This document shows, in pieces, positions 11,915 through 22,733 of a DNA stretch of 64,000 nt. Made by a program: the position numbers and the translations under genes. Numbering within the stretch: the stretch's first letter is position 1; each line of letters begins with the position of its first letter. The DNA comes from Piezodorus guildinii (Eukaryota; Arthropoda; Insecta; Hemiptera; Pentatomidae), in contig CM041293.1 in assembly GCA_023052935.1 (NCBI GenBank), forward strand, positions 148,002,968 through 148,066,967. The letters run 5' to 3'. A model generated the notes under the pieces. It had not been told where the DNA came from, did not search any database, and saw only the letters and a program-made list of their open reading frames with translations.

Positions 11915-12008
11915 ATTCGACGAGCAGCATGGACACCTGGCCAGAATCTGCAGGAAAAGGTTCACCCACCACCCCTATATCTCTCCATTGGAAGAAAGAA
12001 AGCAACGG
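11915..12008 (+). CDS. Kruppel-like factor gene, exon A (upstream of zinc fingers)
   Basis: A 94-bp internal exon lies between an acceptor (TTTGTTATAG) and a donor (CAACGG then GTAATT). The coding frame starts at 11917; the first two bases complete a codon from an upstream exon. It reads MDTWPESAGKGSPTTPIS then LHWKKESN, and ends with two bases (GG) of a split glycine codon. That phase fits exon B exactly, where the next base A completes GGA. The fit, and the low base-composition similarity to the AT-rich flanks, are the evidence for a real exon. A different frame of the same DNA is also open, but its phase does not fit exon B. In KLF proteins this position is the linker between the activation or repression region and the zinc fingers. 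Upstream exons were not found in the first 11.9 kb. Confidence 0.75.
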
Positions 12009-12039
12009 GTAATTATCATAAGTATTCAAATATCAAAAA

Positions 12040-12099
<60 letters not shown>

Positions 12100-12742
12100 T
12101 ATAAAAATCTAATATTTTATTATTATAAAATCATTTACAGTCTATATATTTTATTTATCTATAAGAAGAATAGGAACTAACGTGTGTCCACAATCCACAA
12201 TCCAGGAAAAAAAAATTAATTTCGTCTTCCCTTTTTGGTATTTATTTATTCGTTATTCGGATTCTACGCATCTTAGAACGTAAGCACGCAAATTTTGAGG
12301 GAGAGTAATTTTTTTTTTTTTTTTTTTTTGGTCGATTACAAAGGTTCTTTCGATTTTTCATCCAAATAATTAAAATAAAATTTCCTGATTACAGAACACC
12401 TTACATTTTATCTGTATCATAAATAATAACCATGTTATCAGGGTTGTATAACATCTCTTAGAAGTTGTGGCTTGACCATAAAAGATGATTGTTTCAATTT
12501 TTTTTGCTCTTTCTTCATCGAGTTGTCTTGGTCCCAAAAATATTTTCGGTTTTTCTCTTTCTTCAATAATAACCAATTTTAGGTGGAATTACATCTATTA
12601 CTATTTGTTACTTGAATATACGTGTACACGTACATATGGAGTTTTTTTATTTTATTTTTTATTTATCGTGCTTTTCTTATTCCTAAACTCTATATACACC
12701 GTCTGCATTGACCGTATCAAACATAAGTTCAGCAGATGCATG
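12009..12742 (+). other. KLF intron, first part
   Basis: Intronic sequence begins with donor GTAATT. It holds a TA microsatellite, a poly-T run (about 12308-12330) and no open frame that looks coding. The 68-93 codon frames seen here are AT-rich and hydrophobic, as expected by chance. Confidence 0.6.
12049..12096. repeat. (TA)n microsatellite
   Basis: About 24 uninterrupted TA units follow an A-run, only 40 bp downstream of the exon A donor. Confidence 0.95.
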
Positions 12743-13232
12743 TCTATACTAATATTACAAAGCTGAATAGTTTGTTTGTTTGAGCGCGCTAATCTCAGAA
12801 ACTACTGGTTCGAATTGAAAAATTCTTTTTGTGTTGGATATTCCATTTATCGTAGAATGCTTTAGGCTATATAACATCACGCTGCGACTAGAGTGAAGAA
12901 TCATGGGAATTAAAAACAACAGGGGAAATTAACCTCGCATCCCAATGATTCCAAATGATTTACATTTTAATTTTAAAATAATTCAATTTCCCGTTAATTT
13001 ATCTTTTGCCGTAACAATTGATAAATCTCAGGGACAAACATTTAAACACGCAGGGATCTATTTACGTCAAGATCGGGTTGCGGAGAATATCAGTATATTC
13101 TTCTGCCACAAGAAAATAAAACTAAAAATGTCGTTTACACAGAACTACTTTAAAAAATATTCTTTTAAAAACTTCTTAATAGCGATTACAATAACAGAAA
13201 TTGACGCAGACTAAGTCGCGGGCAACAGCTAG
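12743..13232 (+). mobile_element. Helitron, non-autonomous remnant
   Basis: It begins TCTATACTAATATTACAAAG and ends GGCAACAGCTAG followed by T, i.e. a 5' TC and a 3' CTAG with a T at the insertion point, as canonical Helitrons have. The first 150 bases (TTTGTTTGTTTGAGCGCGC, CTCAGAAACTACTGGTTCG, TATAACATCACGCTGCGAC) are of a type I recognise from insect Helitron ends. The usual 3' hairpin is degraded. Length is about 490 bp. Confidence 0.85.
12945..13214 (+). pseudogene. Helitron helicase C-terminal remnant
   Basis: Codons 1-40 read PNDLHFNFKIIQFPVNLSF then AVTIDKSQGQTFKHAGIYLR. This corresponds to the last conserved motif region of the PIF1-like helicase in the Rep-Hel protein of autonomous Helitrons; the T-I-x-K-S-Q-G-Q-T core is the recognisable part. 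The rest of the 1,400-plus residue protein (Rep nuclease and the other helicase motifs) is absent. The 90-codon frame is therefore a fossil inside an internally deleted element. Confidence 0.82.
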
Positions 13233-13429
13233 TAATATATAATATATATGTGTGTGTGTGTGTGTGTTTATGTGTGTATTTTAAATAAGGAAAAGCAATA
13301 TTAAATACATCATAAGCCTTTTTTAAATCGCCAAAATTATGCCAAATTATCGTCTTGACAATGTTGTAAAACATAAACTACGTGGGATAAAGTTAATTGA
13401 TGTTGCCCGTAAACGTAAACCACTTATCA

Positions 13430-13760
13430 ATTTATTAGGTATTTTTCAGCCCTCAGCATGCATCTATACGGCCGTTTAATAGCGGTGATTTAATAGGAGT
13501 GAAGGGGCAATAAGCTATTAGGAATTATGAATAAAAAATGAGATTAGATTAGATTAATGTTATAGAAGAGTTGTCAATTGAGGTGTGTGTGATTTATAAC
13601 CTGACTTAGGGAAGGAGTTGAATTATGTGCCAGGCAGATCGTATCGTGGGCCATTGTAAGTAGATTGCGCGCAATCAATGCCTTCTACAACTTATCATGT
13701 GACGGACAAACGTCAGCGAAGTGTTAATACATCCCTCGTCTATTTATTTTTAACGTAATA
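13430..13760. promoter_or_regulatory. candidate intronic regulatory segment with 14-bp palindrome
   Basis: The segment is GC-richer than the intron around it and is not shared with any repeat in the window. It contains the perfect palindrome GATTGCGCGCAATC (13663-13676), whose halves resemble bZIP (C/EBP-type) half sites, and ACAAACGTCAGCG with a CRE-like half site. Location inside a transcription-factor gene intron fits an enhancer, but this is inference only. Confidence 0.25.
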
Positions 13761-15139
13761 AAATAAGTGTTATTTTTTAAAACCTCTGTCATAAAAGGAG
13801 TTAAAGTGGTTTTATCCTTCTTACCGTCGCACAGTGGGCAAAATCACCAATTTAGGTGAACAAAAGTCAAGTCAAAAGTTTGAAATTTTCCAGTGCTTCA
13901 CCTTTTTATTATTAGTTGGCAGGACCATTAATACTTATATTTTCCGCAATACCGTGTTTACTAATAAATAGTAAATGAGTGAATCATTCCTGTTCGCACT
14001 AGTGCCTTATAACCGGCAGTGGGATTGTCTTTTTTTATTTATTATTGTTTAGCGCAAAGTCTTTTAGCTTTTATTTAAAAAATTAACATTGCTGAGACAG
14101 GTAAGACATTATATTTCTGAACTCTTTAATGAATATACATTGAAATCTACCTGTAAAGTTAATTTAGCAATTTGCAAATTCAAGCCCCTATTCAATAACG
14201 AAACACTATATAATCCCCAAATTACCCCAAGGATTTGATTGTAGGATTTGTTTAATCAATCCTTCTAGTCTTTAAATATTACAAAGAATTTTGCGATTTT
14301 TCGAGTTTTGGGTGATACATAATTTTTTTCAGACACAACACTCCGAATCAAAAGTTTTACAATCTATAATTTGAAGAGTTTCATAAATGATATAAAGTAC
14401 ATCTATTAGCAGGTTTCAGCAACCCTGAGCCATTATTAGATTTTTTGTTTTATTTTTCCCGTATTCTGGGGCTTCAAACGTAAAATGTAAAGTTTTAGAT
14501 TTTAGGAAATAAATTTGATGTTTGACCACTGAACGCTCGCCAATCGTGTCAAAAACATAATCAGTTTTTACAATTTTTTTAAATATTTTTTCCCGTTATC
14601 TGGGACCCCAAAGGTTAAATATGGACATGTTTCAGAATTTTGTCCACCTAAATCGGCCATATTCTCTACTGTGCGTCGTTAATTCTTTTTGGCACCTTTC
14701 CTTTAACAAGTTATTCGATCGCGTTGTCCATCTTACATTTCAGATCTCTTGCTCAACAAATCTTCAATTCATTTTCACAACACTCGAAAAAATTCCTCTT
14801 CTATTTGAACCGATATCTTTCTCATATCTGTAACTCTTATACTCTTTCCACCATTCAATTCCGCCAGTTCAATTACTTCCTTTCCATCCAATTACTTAAG
14901 AATCCTGTCTAGCTCCAATTTTAAACAAAAATCTGTAAAAAGAAAAAATCATAGAAGTCACTTTTTTCGTATACCATTTTTAAATAGATGGGTCTTATAT
15001 TTTCTAGATTTTTGATAAAAGCTATGAACAGGAACAGTTAATTAGTTATAGTTTTTTTTTCTCAATCATTAGAACTATAAGTTTATTTGATTCATCAATT
15101 TGTATGTCTATGTTATCTGTCTTTTTTTTTATGTTTTTT

Positions 15140-15232
15140 TTTAAAGTTTATTACTGAGGTACCATAGACCTTATTTACGTTCCTCTAAATTAAGATATTT
15201 GTCCCAGAATAAATAAATAAATTATTATTATC
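15140..15232 (+). mobile_element. possible LINE-C 3' tail
   Basis: The bases GATATTTGTCCCAGAATAAA and then AATAAATTATTATTATC resemble the LINE-C 3' terminus (TTAGTCCCAGGATAATAAAG in the copy ending near 56745). Only the tail is left. Confidence 0.35.
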
Positions 15233-16058
15233 GTCATTAATGATTGAGAAAATATCAATAGGAATAATATTTATCATAGAAAAATAATCGGGGAATAAAA
15301 TAATCGGGAATAAAATAATCGGGGAATCAGTCGATGTAAAAGTTGACGATTTTAAACAACGATATATTTACAAAAAAAATTATTTATAAAAAATATAACT
15401 CTAAGCATGACAAATATTTTGAATTACAGAAAAGAAAAAAATAAATTTAACTGAGTATAATAATCCTTCGATTTCAATATAAAGAGTGTACCAAGATTAA
15501 CACTAGCTAATTACACTAAATACTTAAACTTTGGTACATTGTATGTATACATTTTCATGATTAGTTGTTAATAAAGACGACAGGGAAAAAGAAAAGAAAA
15601 AAAAAAAAAAAGACAATCCAGTTATATTCAGGAAAAATTACGTATCATGAATGCTAGGTTCAAAACGCAATATCTCCGCTATTATTTAATCGATTATACT
15701 TTTTTATATTAGAGAATTTAATTTTCTGCAAATAGCTAATTTGGCTATAATCAAATTTTCCTGGCGAAAATACGCATATTTTTGTATTCAATTTAATTAC
15801 TTTGAAATGTGAACCCTCAAATTTTGAGAGTGGCTCTTTTTTCATGATTACAATGGTTCATCATTAAAATTAAGAAATCCCTATGGCATGTGAAAACAAC
15901 AAAAAGATGTCTCATAAATTTAAGAATCTATCTATAATTATTAATTATGTATTCCTTAGTATATATTCTCTTATTGACTTATATCACTTGATATATATTT
16001 AAATTAAATCATTGAAAACATTGTTTTTCTATTTATTATTATTATTATATTTTTAAAG

Positions 16059-16225
16059 ATATAAAATTGATGAAACATCAAAGCATAAACGATATATAGA
16101 ACTGGTGAACAGGGAGTATGCAGACAGCTTAAGGAGGCGAAAAGTCCACCGGTGCGACGTTCCTGGCTGTGACAAAGTCTATACGAAGAGCTCCCACCTC
16201 AAGGCACACAAGAGGACGCATACAG
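16059..16225 (+). CDS. Kruppel-like factor gene, exon B (first C2H2 zinc finger)
   Basis: A 167-bp internal exon lies between acceptor TTTTTAAAG and a consensus donor (ACAG then GTAAGT). It has 55 complete codons from 16060. Residues 1-31 form a basic lead-in ([24 protein letters not shown]). Residues 32-54 are one C2H2 finger: Cys32, Cys37, His50, His54, spacing C-x4-C-x12-H-x3-H, core [15 protein letters not shown]. The helix contact residues Lys43, His46 and Ala49 are those of finger 1 of the Sp/KLF family, which binds GC or CACCC boxes. The exon ends with the first base of the glycine in the TGEKP linker, so fingers 2 and 3 must lie on a later exon; I did not find it in the window. It could be a dar1/KLF5-like or a Luna/KLF6-7-like gene; the sequence here does not decide this securely. 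Confidence 0.92.
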
Positions 16226-17005
16226 GTAAGTCAGGAAAAACAGGCTATTTATAATATAATAGGTTTGTTCCAACACATAAGAAACCTGTCAGAGTGTGCG
16301 CAGTCCAGTTTTCGCATTACATTGCAGTAAATCTGATGGTTGTGTAGCTAATTAAAAATAAGTGCTGGAACTTTTTTTTTCATGCATAGTAATTCACATA
16401 TCATTAACGCAGTACTTTATTAAACTGTTTCCAGACATTTAAGTTTCCATTATACTGATGTGATACAAAAATTAAAAATATACAACATACTTAAACGTAA
16501 GACGTTAGTAAATATCACCAAAGGAATCTATAAAAATGTTTTATTAAATTATTCAAGACCTAATCCAGAAGGGAACAAAGATCTGAGCAGTGCCTTCTCT
16601 TCTATATTTAAATATTAGTCTTTTTAAATTATTTTTAAGTGAATGGTGATATTCAAGAAAATTGAATGGCTGTAGGAATCTTTTTGATAGCAGATAAAAA
16701 TGTGTAATTTTTTTTTTTCGTATTGATTTGTTTTAAAAGAATCTAGAAGATGGAAGAGGAACCCCGAAACGTTGATATAAGTTGTATAATAAAAACGTAT
16801 TTAGAAGAATTATAATAAAGCCCATATTTTTTTACAATTCTTCTGATTTAAAATAATGTTAATAGCAATATTTGATTATTCTTGTTATTTTTTTAGTTGT
16901 CACAATCTCTTTCTATTTGTTAATCATACCATTACTACTTTTGAGGAGAAGTTAGTCGAAGGTGCAGTCAAAACAACACACAATTAAGCAGAATCTTAAT
17001 TTAAT
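16226..17005 (+). other. AT-rich, presumed KLF intron
   Basis: Donor GTAAGT opens this region. No further exon was found. A hammerhead-core-like motif on the + strand (16743-16772, ending CCCCGAAACGTTG) is described under findings. Confidence 0.5.
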
Positions 17006-17417
17006 AGTGCCTACGTTTTGGCCTAACTTTCAGGCCTTCTTCAGGGCTATAAAACAAAAGATAACAACCAGTAATAGAATATAATATAAAAAAGATGATA
17101 AGTAAATGAAATTATACTTAGAATTAGAAACAAAATGAAACATTAGTTATGTTAATTGAGAAATATTATAATAATTAGGAAAAAACGGCAAACAAATTTC
17201 ATAAATAAATTAGATACGGTGTGAAAAAAAAAATGTGCACATTACTACTTTTGTTCTGAATTATTTAAAATTCAGCTTAAAATGCTTTAAAAACACATGT
17301 TATCAGACCATACTATCATTTATTTTGAGAAATCAGTCCACATCTAGACGTGACGTTATTTTCCGTTTGTAATCGTTGGTAAGATATAAACTAACTTACG
17401 TAGCGAGGAATTTGTCT
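17006..17417 (-). repeat. left arm of a long-range inverted repeat (Penelope/retrozyme-like motif)
   Basis: Read on the minus strand, it matches 20430-20800. Shared blocks are AATCGTTGGT or its complement, ACTGATTTCTCAAAATAAAT, TGGTCTGATA, AAGCATTTTAAGCTGA, ATAACAACCAGTAAT or its complement, and the terminal motif CCCTGAAGAAGGCCTGAAAG. The family is unknown to me. The CTGAAGA, GC stem, AAAACG end resembles motifs found in Penelope-like elements. Confidence 0.55.
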
Positions 17418-17605
17418 AAGGAAGTAAAAATGCTTGGTAATGCCATCCTCCGGAGGAATATAAAATGTTGATCCCGAGCCTTTGCGATGTCAGGTACTCA
17501 TTAAAGATCCTTATCCTAAATAAACCTAAATATTCAAAATTTAGAATTATATCTTTAGCATTTTCCGATTAGGCACAGTAATATAATGTTAAATAAATAA
17601 ACTAA
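17418..17605 (+). repeat. SINE-A body and 3' end
   Basis: It matches the SINE-A body (GGAAGTAAAAATGCTTGGTA, TTTGCGATGTCAGGTACTC) and ends TCCGATTAGGCACAGTAATA. The tRNA-like head is missing. It is fused to the inverted-repeat arm on its left. Confidence 0.7.
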
Positions 17606-19001
17606 TATATATATTTCAGAAAAATCTGGTTGATGTGCGAACTCTTTAATTTTATGCATTTTCTTTCACTCTCAATTTAGTTTTACTACTTAATACGTTA
17701 GATAATAATTTTTCTAAAATATTCACCATATCGACAGAATATTCTGTATTATTATTGTAATTTCAGAAAATAACAATAACAGTATAAGTTTAATAAAATA
17801 TGGAAACGGTTAATTTTTATAGTAAATAACTGGTGTACTTTAATAATTAAAAATTCAATAACTAAGCCATGACCAAACTATTCAAATGAGAAAATATTTA
17901 GCTTGGATTAAACACAATTTTATTTTACAAAACTATATAATTATATATTAAGAAAATAAATCATTAGAGGTTCTCTGGATTTCAGGATAGTTTTGTTTCA
18001 TTCTAAAAAATGTTGCCAATTACTTATTTTTTTGTCCAGATATTTATTTTTATTACTTTTTTTTATTTATTATATTCATTTAGGATTATTTTTTCTAGTT
18101 GTATTTTAATATAATTTTACATATTACAAAAATAATTAAATATGTCTCAATAATTATTTGAGAATAAATTTATAAAAATGAATACATTTTTTAATTGATC
18201 CTGGCTTTCAAAAATATTTTTATTCTATTGATAACATAAAAACAGCTCACTAACCAGCACAAGCCAACAATTTTAAAAAATACCAGAAGTAAAAGATAAT
18301 AATCACGCTGATATCCCTTCAAAAAATGTATTCCTAAAATTAAAAAAAAAATAATAATTTATTTATCTGGATCTATAATCATCAAAAATCACTTTGGTAC
18401 ACATTAGAAAGGATCGTCATTAACATATATTTCAGAATTCAGAATATCTTGGTCAATTAAAATTTTTGTATTCAGTTAAAAGGTCAGGGTTAAAGAAGAC
18501 GAATTCGAAATCTGCAACAATCTTCTTAATGTTTTAATTAGTGATTAGGAAACTTGGGTAACATTCAAATTTTATTTGAGTCCTTGGTTCTGAAACCTTT
18601 CAAAATTCGAAATTATCAAGCGGAACCAGTCTATTTCATACATCATTTTTATTACTTTTAAGGGTGAGGTCGAACAGGGAAGGTTTTTCAACTGATTTTT
18701 TTTTTCTGGCCATAATCTTTATATGAAATATATTTGGTATTAATCAGTGTTAATGGTGAGTAATTTTATTTGGTAGCGTTGAGCTATGTTATTATTTAAT
18801 TACATATTAATATAATATGCTGATTATAAGTATATCCACAATTACTATTTATCATTAATATACATATCAAATACATTGTACCATACACTGTTCATGTAAG
18901 ACACACAACGTTGTAACAAGACTAGATAATACACAAAAATATACAATACTATATATAATATAATTACATGGATTATAGCAAGTGATAAAGAAACAATTTT
19001 G
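17606..19001. other. AT-rich, no feature
   Basis: This is about 1.4 kb of very AT-rich sequence with no open frame, repeat or RNA motif that I recognise. Confidence 0.5.
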
Positions 19002-19258
19002 TGTCACCTGTGGTGTAGTGAAAAGCAAAAAAACCTTTTATGCCCAAGGTCGCTGGTTCAAGCCCGGCAGATGACCTTAAATTTGTTTTTAAAGGGGGGG
19101 AAAAATCCATGATTATACTGTTCTTCGGACGGTGCGTAAAATGTAGTAGTATTCATTAAAAATCCCTTTCCTAATTAAACCAGGACAGGCGAAAGTTAGG
19201 ACTACCTCTGTAGGATCGTCCTATTAGCCATTAAGTGACGTTCATTGAATAAACATAC
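19002..19258 (+). repeat. SINE-A copy, near full length
   Basis: The tRNA-like head starts TGTCACCTGTGGTGTAGTG (A-box region) and includes CTGGTTCAAGCCC (B box). The body then runs to the 3' block CTATTAGCCATTAAGTGACG. An A-rich insertion sits between the two boxes. Pol III internal promoters of this kind drive tRNA-derived SINEs. Confidence 0.82.
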
Positions 19259-20237
19259 TCTATACAATTAATTTCATTAATGATTTTCTAAATCCATTAG
19301 AGTACATATAAATTGATATTTTTATTATTTTGAATTATAATTATACTTGTACTTAGGCTTCAAAAATGTAGATAATGAGTATTAATATTCATTGTAGAAA
19401 ATTCAAAATATTTTATCTTCATTCTTAGAAATCTGTTTTTAATTCAGGTTTTGCGTTGAAGAGATGAAAAATGTACGATTTAGTTTATTAGTGCAGTGCA
19501 CGATCATGAAGATACATTTATATTAATAAAAAAAAAAAAAACGCTGAAATTATCATAAAATGGTTTATTATTTCAAAATAATATTGGAGTATAAAACATT
19601 ATATACATGTTTAGGTAATGTACTTATATGTATAGAAATAAATTTATCAGAACACTAGCTTCAAAACGCTATATCGCAGCTATTTCTTTAACGATCTCAA
19701 TGATTTATTTTCTAGGAAATTTAATCCTCTATCGTATCCATGTTATATTTTTTGTGATTATAGTGTAAATAATAAACTGCAAGAAATACAAATTTAAATT
19801 ACTGTGAAACTTCATAGGAATCTTGTGATTTTAAGAAGATATATCTTCGACAACTTTCATTTCTAATTCAACTGCTACAGACTGTAGAACTTGGCATCAA
19901 AAATCCAGTAGTGTATATAGTTCATTTCCGCCATAAATTGAATTATAAACTAATTCATAATTCTTACAAATATTCTGACATTTCGTCTAATCTTCTAAGA
20001 ACGATACAGAGATATGCTGTAATTTTTTCTTCTTAATCAGATCCATTTTTGTAGAATTTCTATGTCGAATGTGTTGTTTATTGTCTACTTTTGTTTGATT
20101 TATGTTTTCTTTTTTTTGCTCTGCTTTATAGACGATACGTGCTCTGGCAAAAAGGTAGAGTGATTAGATATTCACTGATGTTTGAAATACTTAATGCTTC
20201 GTTAAGGAATACAATCGTAATTATTAATAGGTAGTCA
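19259..20237. other. AT-rich, no feature
   Basis: No gene or repeat family was recognised. Sequence GGTTTATTATTTCAAAATAA at about 19560 recurs near 26868 and may be a shared short repeat. Confidence 0.45.
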
Positions 20238-20445
20238 TGTAACTAGGATAGAGATCTTTATCTTATCGAGTACCTGACATTGGACATACTCGGAACAACC
20301 TATTTACGTCTCCTTCGAAGGACGGCATAACTAAGGATTTTTACTTCCTTAGAAAAATTCTAGAGCCACCTGCCGGGTTCGAAACCGCTATCTTGGCCAT
20401 AAAATGCTGTTGTGCAAGCCACTAAACCACAGGTGACTTAGTTTA
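20238..20445 (-). repeat. SINE-A copy, minus strand
   Basis: Reading on the minus strand, the head AAGTCACCTGTGGTTTAGTG and B box GGTTTCGAACCCGGCAGG are followed by the body (GTCCTTCGAAGGAGACG and ATGTCAGGTACTCG). The 3' end is missing. It joins directly to the inverted-repeat arm that begins at about 20430. Confidence 0.78.
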
Positions 20446-20800
20446 TCTCTCACCAACGATTACAAGAACAATAACGCCACGTCTAGGTGTGGACTGATTT
20501 CTCAAAATAAATAATAGTATGGTCTGATACCATATGTTTTTAAAGCATTTTAAGCTGACTTTAAAATAATTATTAATAATATATAATTATTCAGCTTTTA
20601 TTAAATTTATTTTTCCCTTTTGTTTCTAATAATTATAATATTTGTCAACTACCATAACTACTGTTTCATTTTGTTTCTAATTATAATATAATTTCATTTA
20701 CTTATCATTTTTTTTATATTGTATTATATTACTGGTTGTTATCTTAATTTTATAGCCCTGAAGAAGACCTGAAATATAGGCCAAAACGTATGTACTAGTT
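20430..20800 (+). repeat. right arm of the long-range inverted repeat
   Basis: This is the reverse-complement partner of 17006-17417, about 2.6-3 kb away. It ends with GCCCTGAAGAAGACCTGAAA and GGCCAAAACGTATG. Both arms are joined to SINE-A sequence at the same side, so the ancestral unit was a SINE-A plus element composite. Confidence 0.55.
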
Positions 20801-20824
20801 AAAAAGCATGGAAGTAAAAACCAT

Positions 20825-20925
20825 TAGAAAATCCTAGTACCATGTCACAGTTTTGAACCCCTTTGAAGACCTTGGGCATAAAAGACTGTGCTAGACACAA
20901 CACTGAAGATGACATCTCATTGTAG
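20825..20925 (-). repeat. SINE-A head remnant
   Basis: Minus-strand traces of the tRNA-like head (complement of GACCTTGGGCATAAAAGACTG and a GGGTTCAAAAC B box) are visible. It is strongly decayed. Confidence 0.35.
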
Positions 20926-21339
20926 CCTTATAAAAGCGGACGTTACTTTTCAACATTTAATATAATTATTTTAGGAGAGTTGGTGCTTGTGCGTTATCTT
21001 ACCGTCCTTTTACAGCCTTGACCTGGAACAGTGTGTCCTTACTATGTTCTAACCCCTTCATTGATTTTTCTCCCTTATAATTGTACGCATAAATATTACA
21101 TGTGACCGATGTTTAATTCCTCATTTGTTTCCTTATTTACAATTATTTTTACTTCGTATAGTACACTGCTCTCTGTCATTGTCGAACTTATTGGTAATTG
21201 CTTTACTAAGGTTACAAAGCAGATCTGAAAGACCAGGAAACGAGTACCGATACGGGTAATACATAATTAAAATCGGTAAGGATCAATACCTCAATTACTT
21301 TGGAGACTGGGCGAATTAGCTTCCTCGACATGCCCGGAA
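20926..21339. other. no feature recognised
   Basis: Mixed AT-rich sequence without a repeat match or convincing open frame. Confidence 0.4.
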
Positions 21340-21600
21340 AGGTTTGACGAAATGTCCTTGCCGTCGCACTCAAGCATTGTCTCCTCAGGTAATAGCCCTC
21401 CAATGGCCGACAGGAAAAAAGGACGAGATGAAAAAGCAGGGTCCGTGAGAGAGACGTATTATGCCCTCATTAGAAATGTGCAGTGTGAACTACCTACATA
21501 CATTCCTATTGACGCCGGCACGGTGCCCCTTCTCTCGCAGGTGCTCCGGGCTGGATTAGCCATTTCAATTGTCAACCTTCAATTTTTATTTATGTAATAA
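21340..21600 (+). other. GC-richer low-copy segment, candidate exon or regulatory DNA
   Basis: This is one of few segments whose composition stands out and that matches no repeat in the window. An 81-codon + frame (21352-21597) contains SSIVSSGNSPPMADRKKGRD, and a donor-like CTCAG then GTAATA lies at 21388. No family is recognised. It might be an exon ending at that donor, an enhancer, or chance. Confidence 0.3.
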
Positions 21601-21788
21601 TAAAATTAATTTTATATTATTAAATTATTATTAAAAATGGCTATTTTAACCTGAAATAATAATAAATCATGACTTTTCACAAAATAATATAAAAACCAAT
21701 GGTCCAAACCCGTTTCATAAATTTGATGACCTATAAATTGCTATCATTTCATTTTCAGGAAATCGGAAGTACCCTCATATAGTTTTAA

Positions 21789-22225
21789 TTTTTTTTTTTT
21801 TTTTATAATATATTTATTGACATATACTAATGTATAATGATATACATCTAGTAAATGTGATGCAAGATTATACTGTCATGATTCACTGGTAGGGATACTA
21901 CCCATTGGCAGTTCTCCAAAAGCTATGCTAATCTAAAAGGTCTCGGGGCCATCTTCTTTTCAGACGCTTCGGAGGATTATCAGGGATTGTAGAGGAAGCA
22001 AGGATTGAAACTAGTGGGTTAGAGTATGAATGGAGTTTTTCATGAAAGGAGTGGTACCTGGTTCGCGCCATTCAGCAACATAGGGAACATAAAAGTCTTT
22101 ATGGATGAGTTTATTTGTGACAAAATAAGGAGCATTAAGGATTTTTCGAAGGATTTTTGATTGTAAGGATTCGAGACGTAAAGAATTTGCTGGTTTAGTA
22201 GACCCCCAAATCTCTACTCCTTATT
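21789..22225 (-). mobile_element. LINE-J (Jockey) 3' fragment
   Basis: On the minus strand this is the C-terminal end of a Jockey ORF2 and its 3' UTR, ending in a poly-A (the T-run at 21789-21804). Blocks shared with the fragments at 30778 and 63408 include CTTCTTTTCAGACGCTTCGG and GGATTATCAGGGATTG on the + strand. The frame is broken. Confidence 0.75.
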
Positions 22226-22454
22226 TTTTTTTTAATTCTAAAATTACCTTGTATATTTTACTTACTCTACATAAGACAAATTTTTTTGGTATCAATATTA
22301 GCCATTTTTTAAGACTTTCGACATCTTTTTACATTTAATCTTTTCAAAGCGTTTAAAATATTGTTCAAATTACTATATTTTTAGGAAATTTTTAAAAAAT
22401 AAGTAAATGTGTAGTCAGAATACATAACTATTTTAAGACAGTAGGTCCCATGGC

Positions 22455-22733
22455 CACCTACTTTTCAATCGCATCAGAGGCTTACCAGAAATATATAAAC
22501 AAGATAGGTTACGGGCAAGTGGCTTTGGTTGGTGGCAAGTTGGATGTTTAGAATTGAAAAATGGCTGTTTTGGGTTTGCGACAAATCCTCATTTGTCATT
22601 ATGGGCCATTTGCTTTGTGTTGACAATATAGGCTTGCAGGATCTTAGCATTAGATGGTTTAGTAAAGACCCAAAGCTCAATTCCATGTGTCTGATAATAG
22701 TGACGTAAATGAGCTTTTTGTAATAGACTATTT
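22455..22733 (-). mobile_element. LINE-J (Jockey) fragment, internal
   Basis: The minus strand reads QKAHLRHYYQTHGIELWVFT then KPSNAKILQAYIVNTKQ. This is the post-thumb part of Jockey ORF2, where complete copies have a Y-x2-K-P-I-W-T-Y-A/G pattern and then a K-I-x3-Q-S-K-type stretch. It ends exactly where the Rpt-1 copy begins. Confidence 0.7.

Larger units (their letters stand above)
13233..16058 (+). other. KLF intron, second part
   Basis: This is mostly unique AT-rich intron. It includes a TG microsatellite (13249-13267), a GC-richer stretch (13430-13760, see separate entry), a possible LINE 3' tail near 15140-15232, and the acceptor ATTTTTAAAG at 16049-16058. No coding segment is supported. 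Confidence 0.6.

Noticed and set aside
11775..12104. 109-codon frame through KLF exon A
   Set aside because: It uses a different frame of the exon (FDEQHGHLARICRKRF), runs into the TA microsatellite, and its phase at the donor does not fit exon B.
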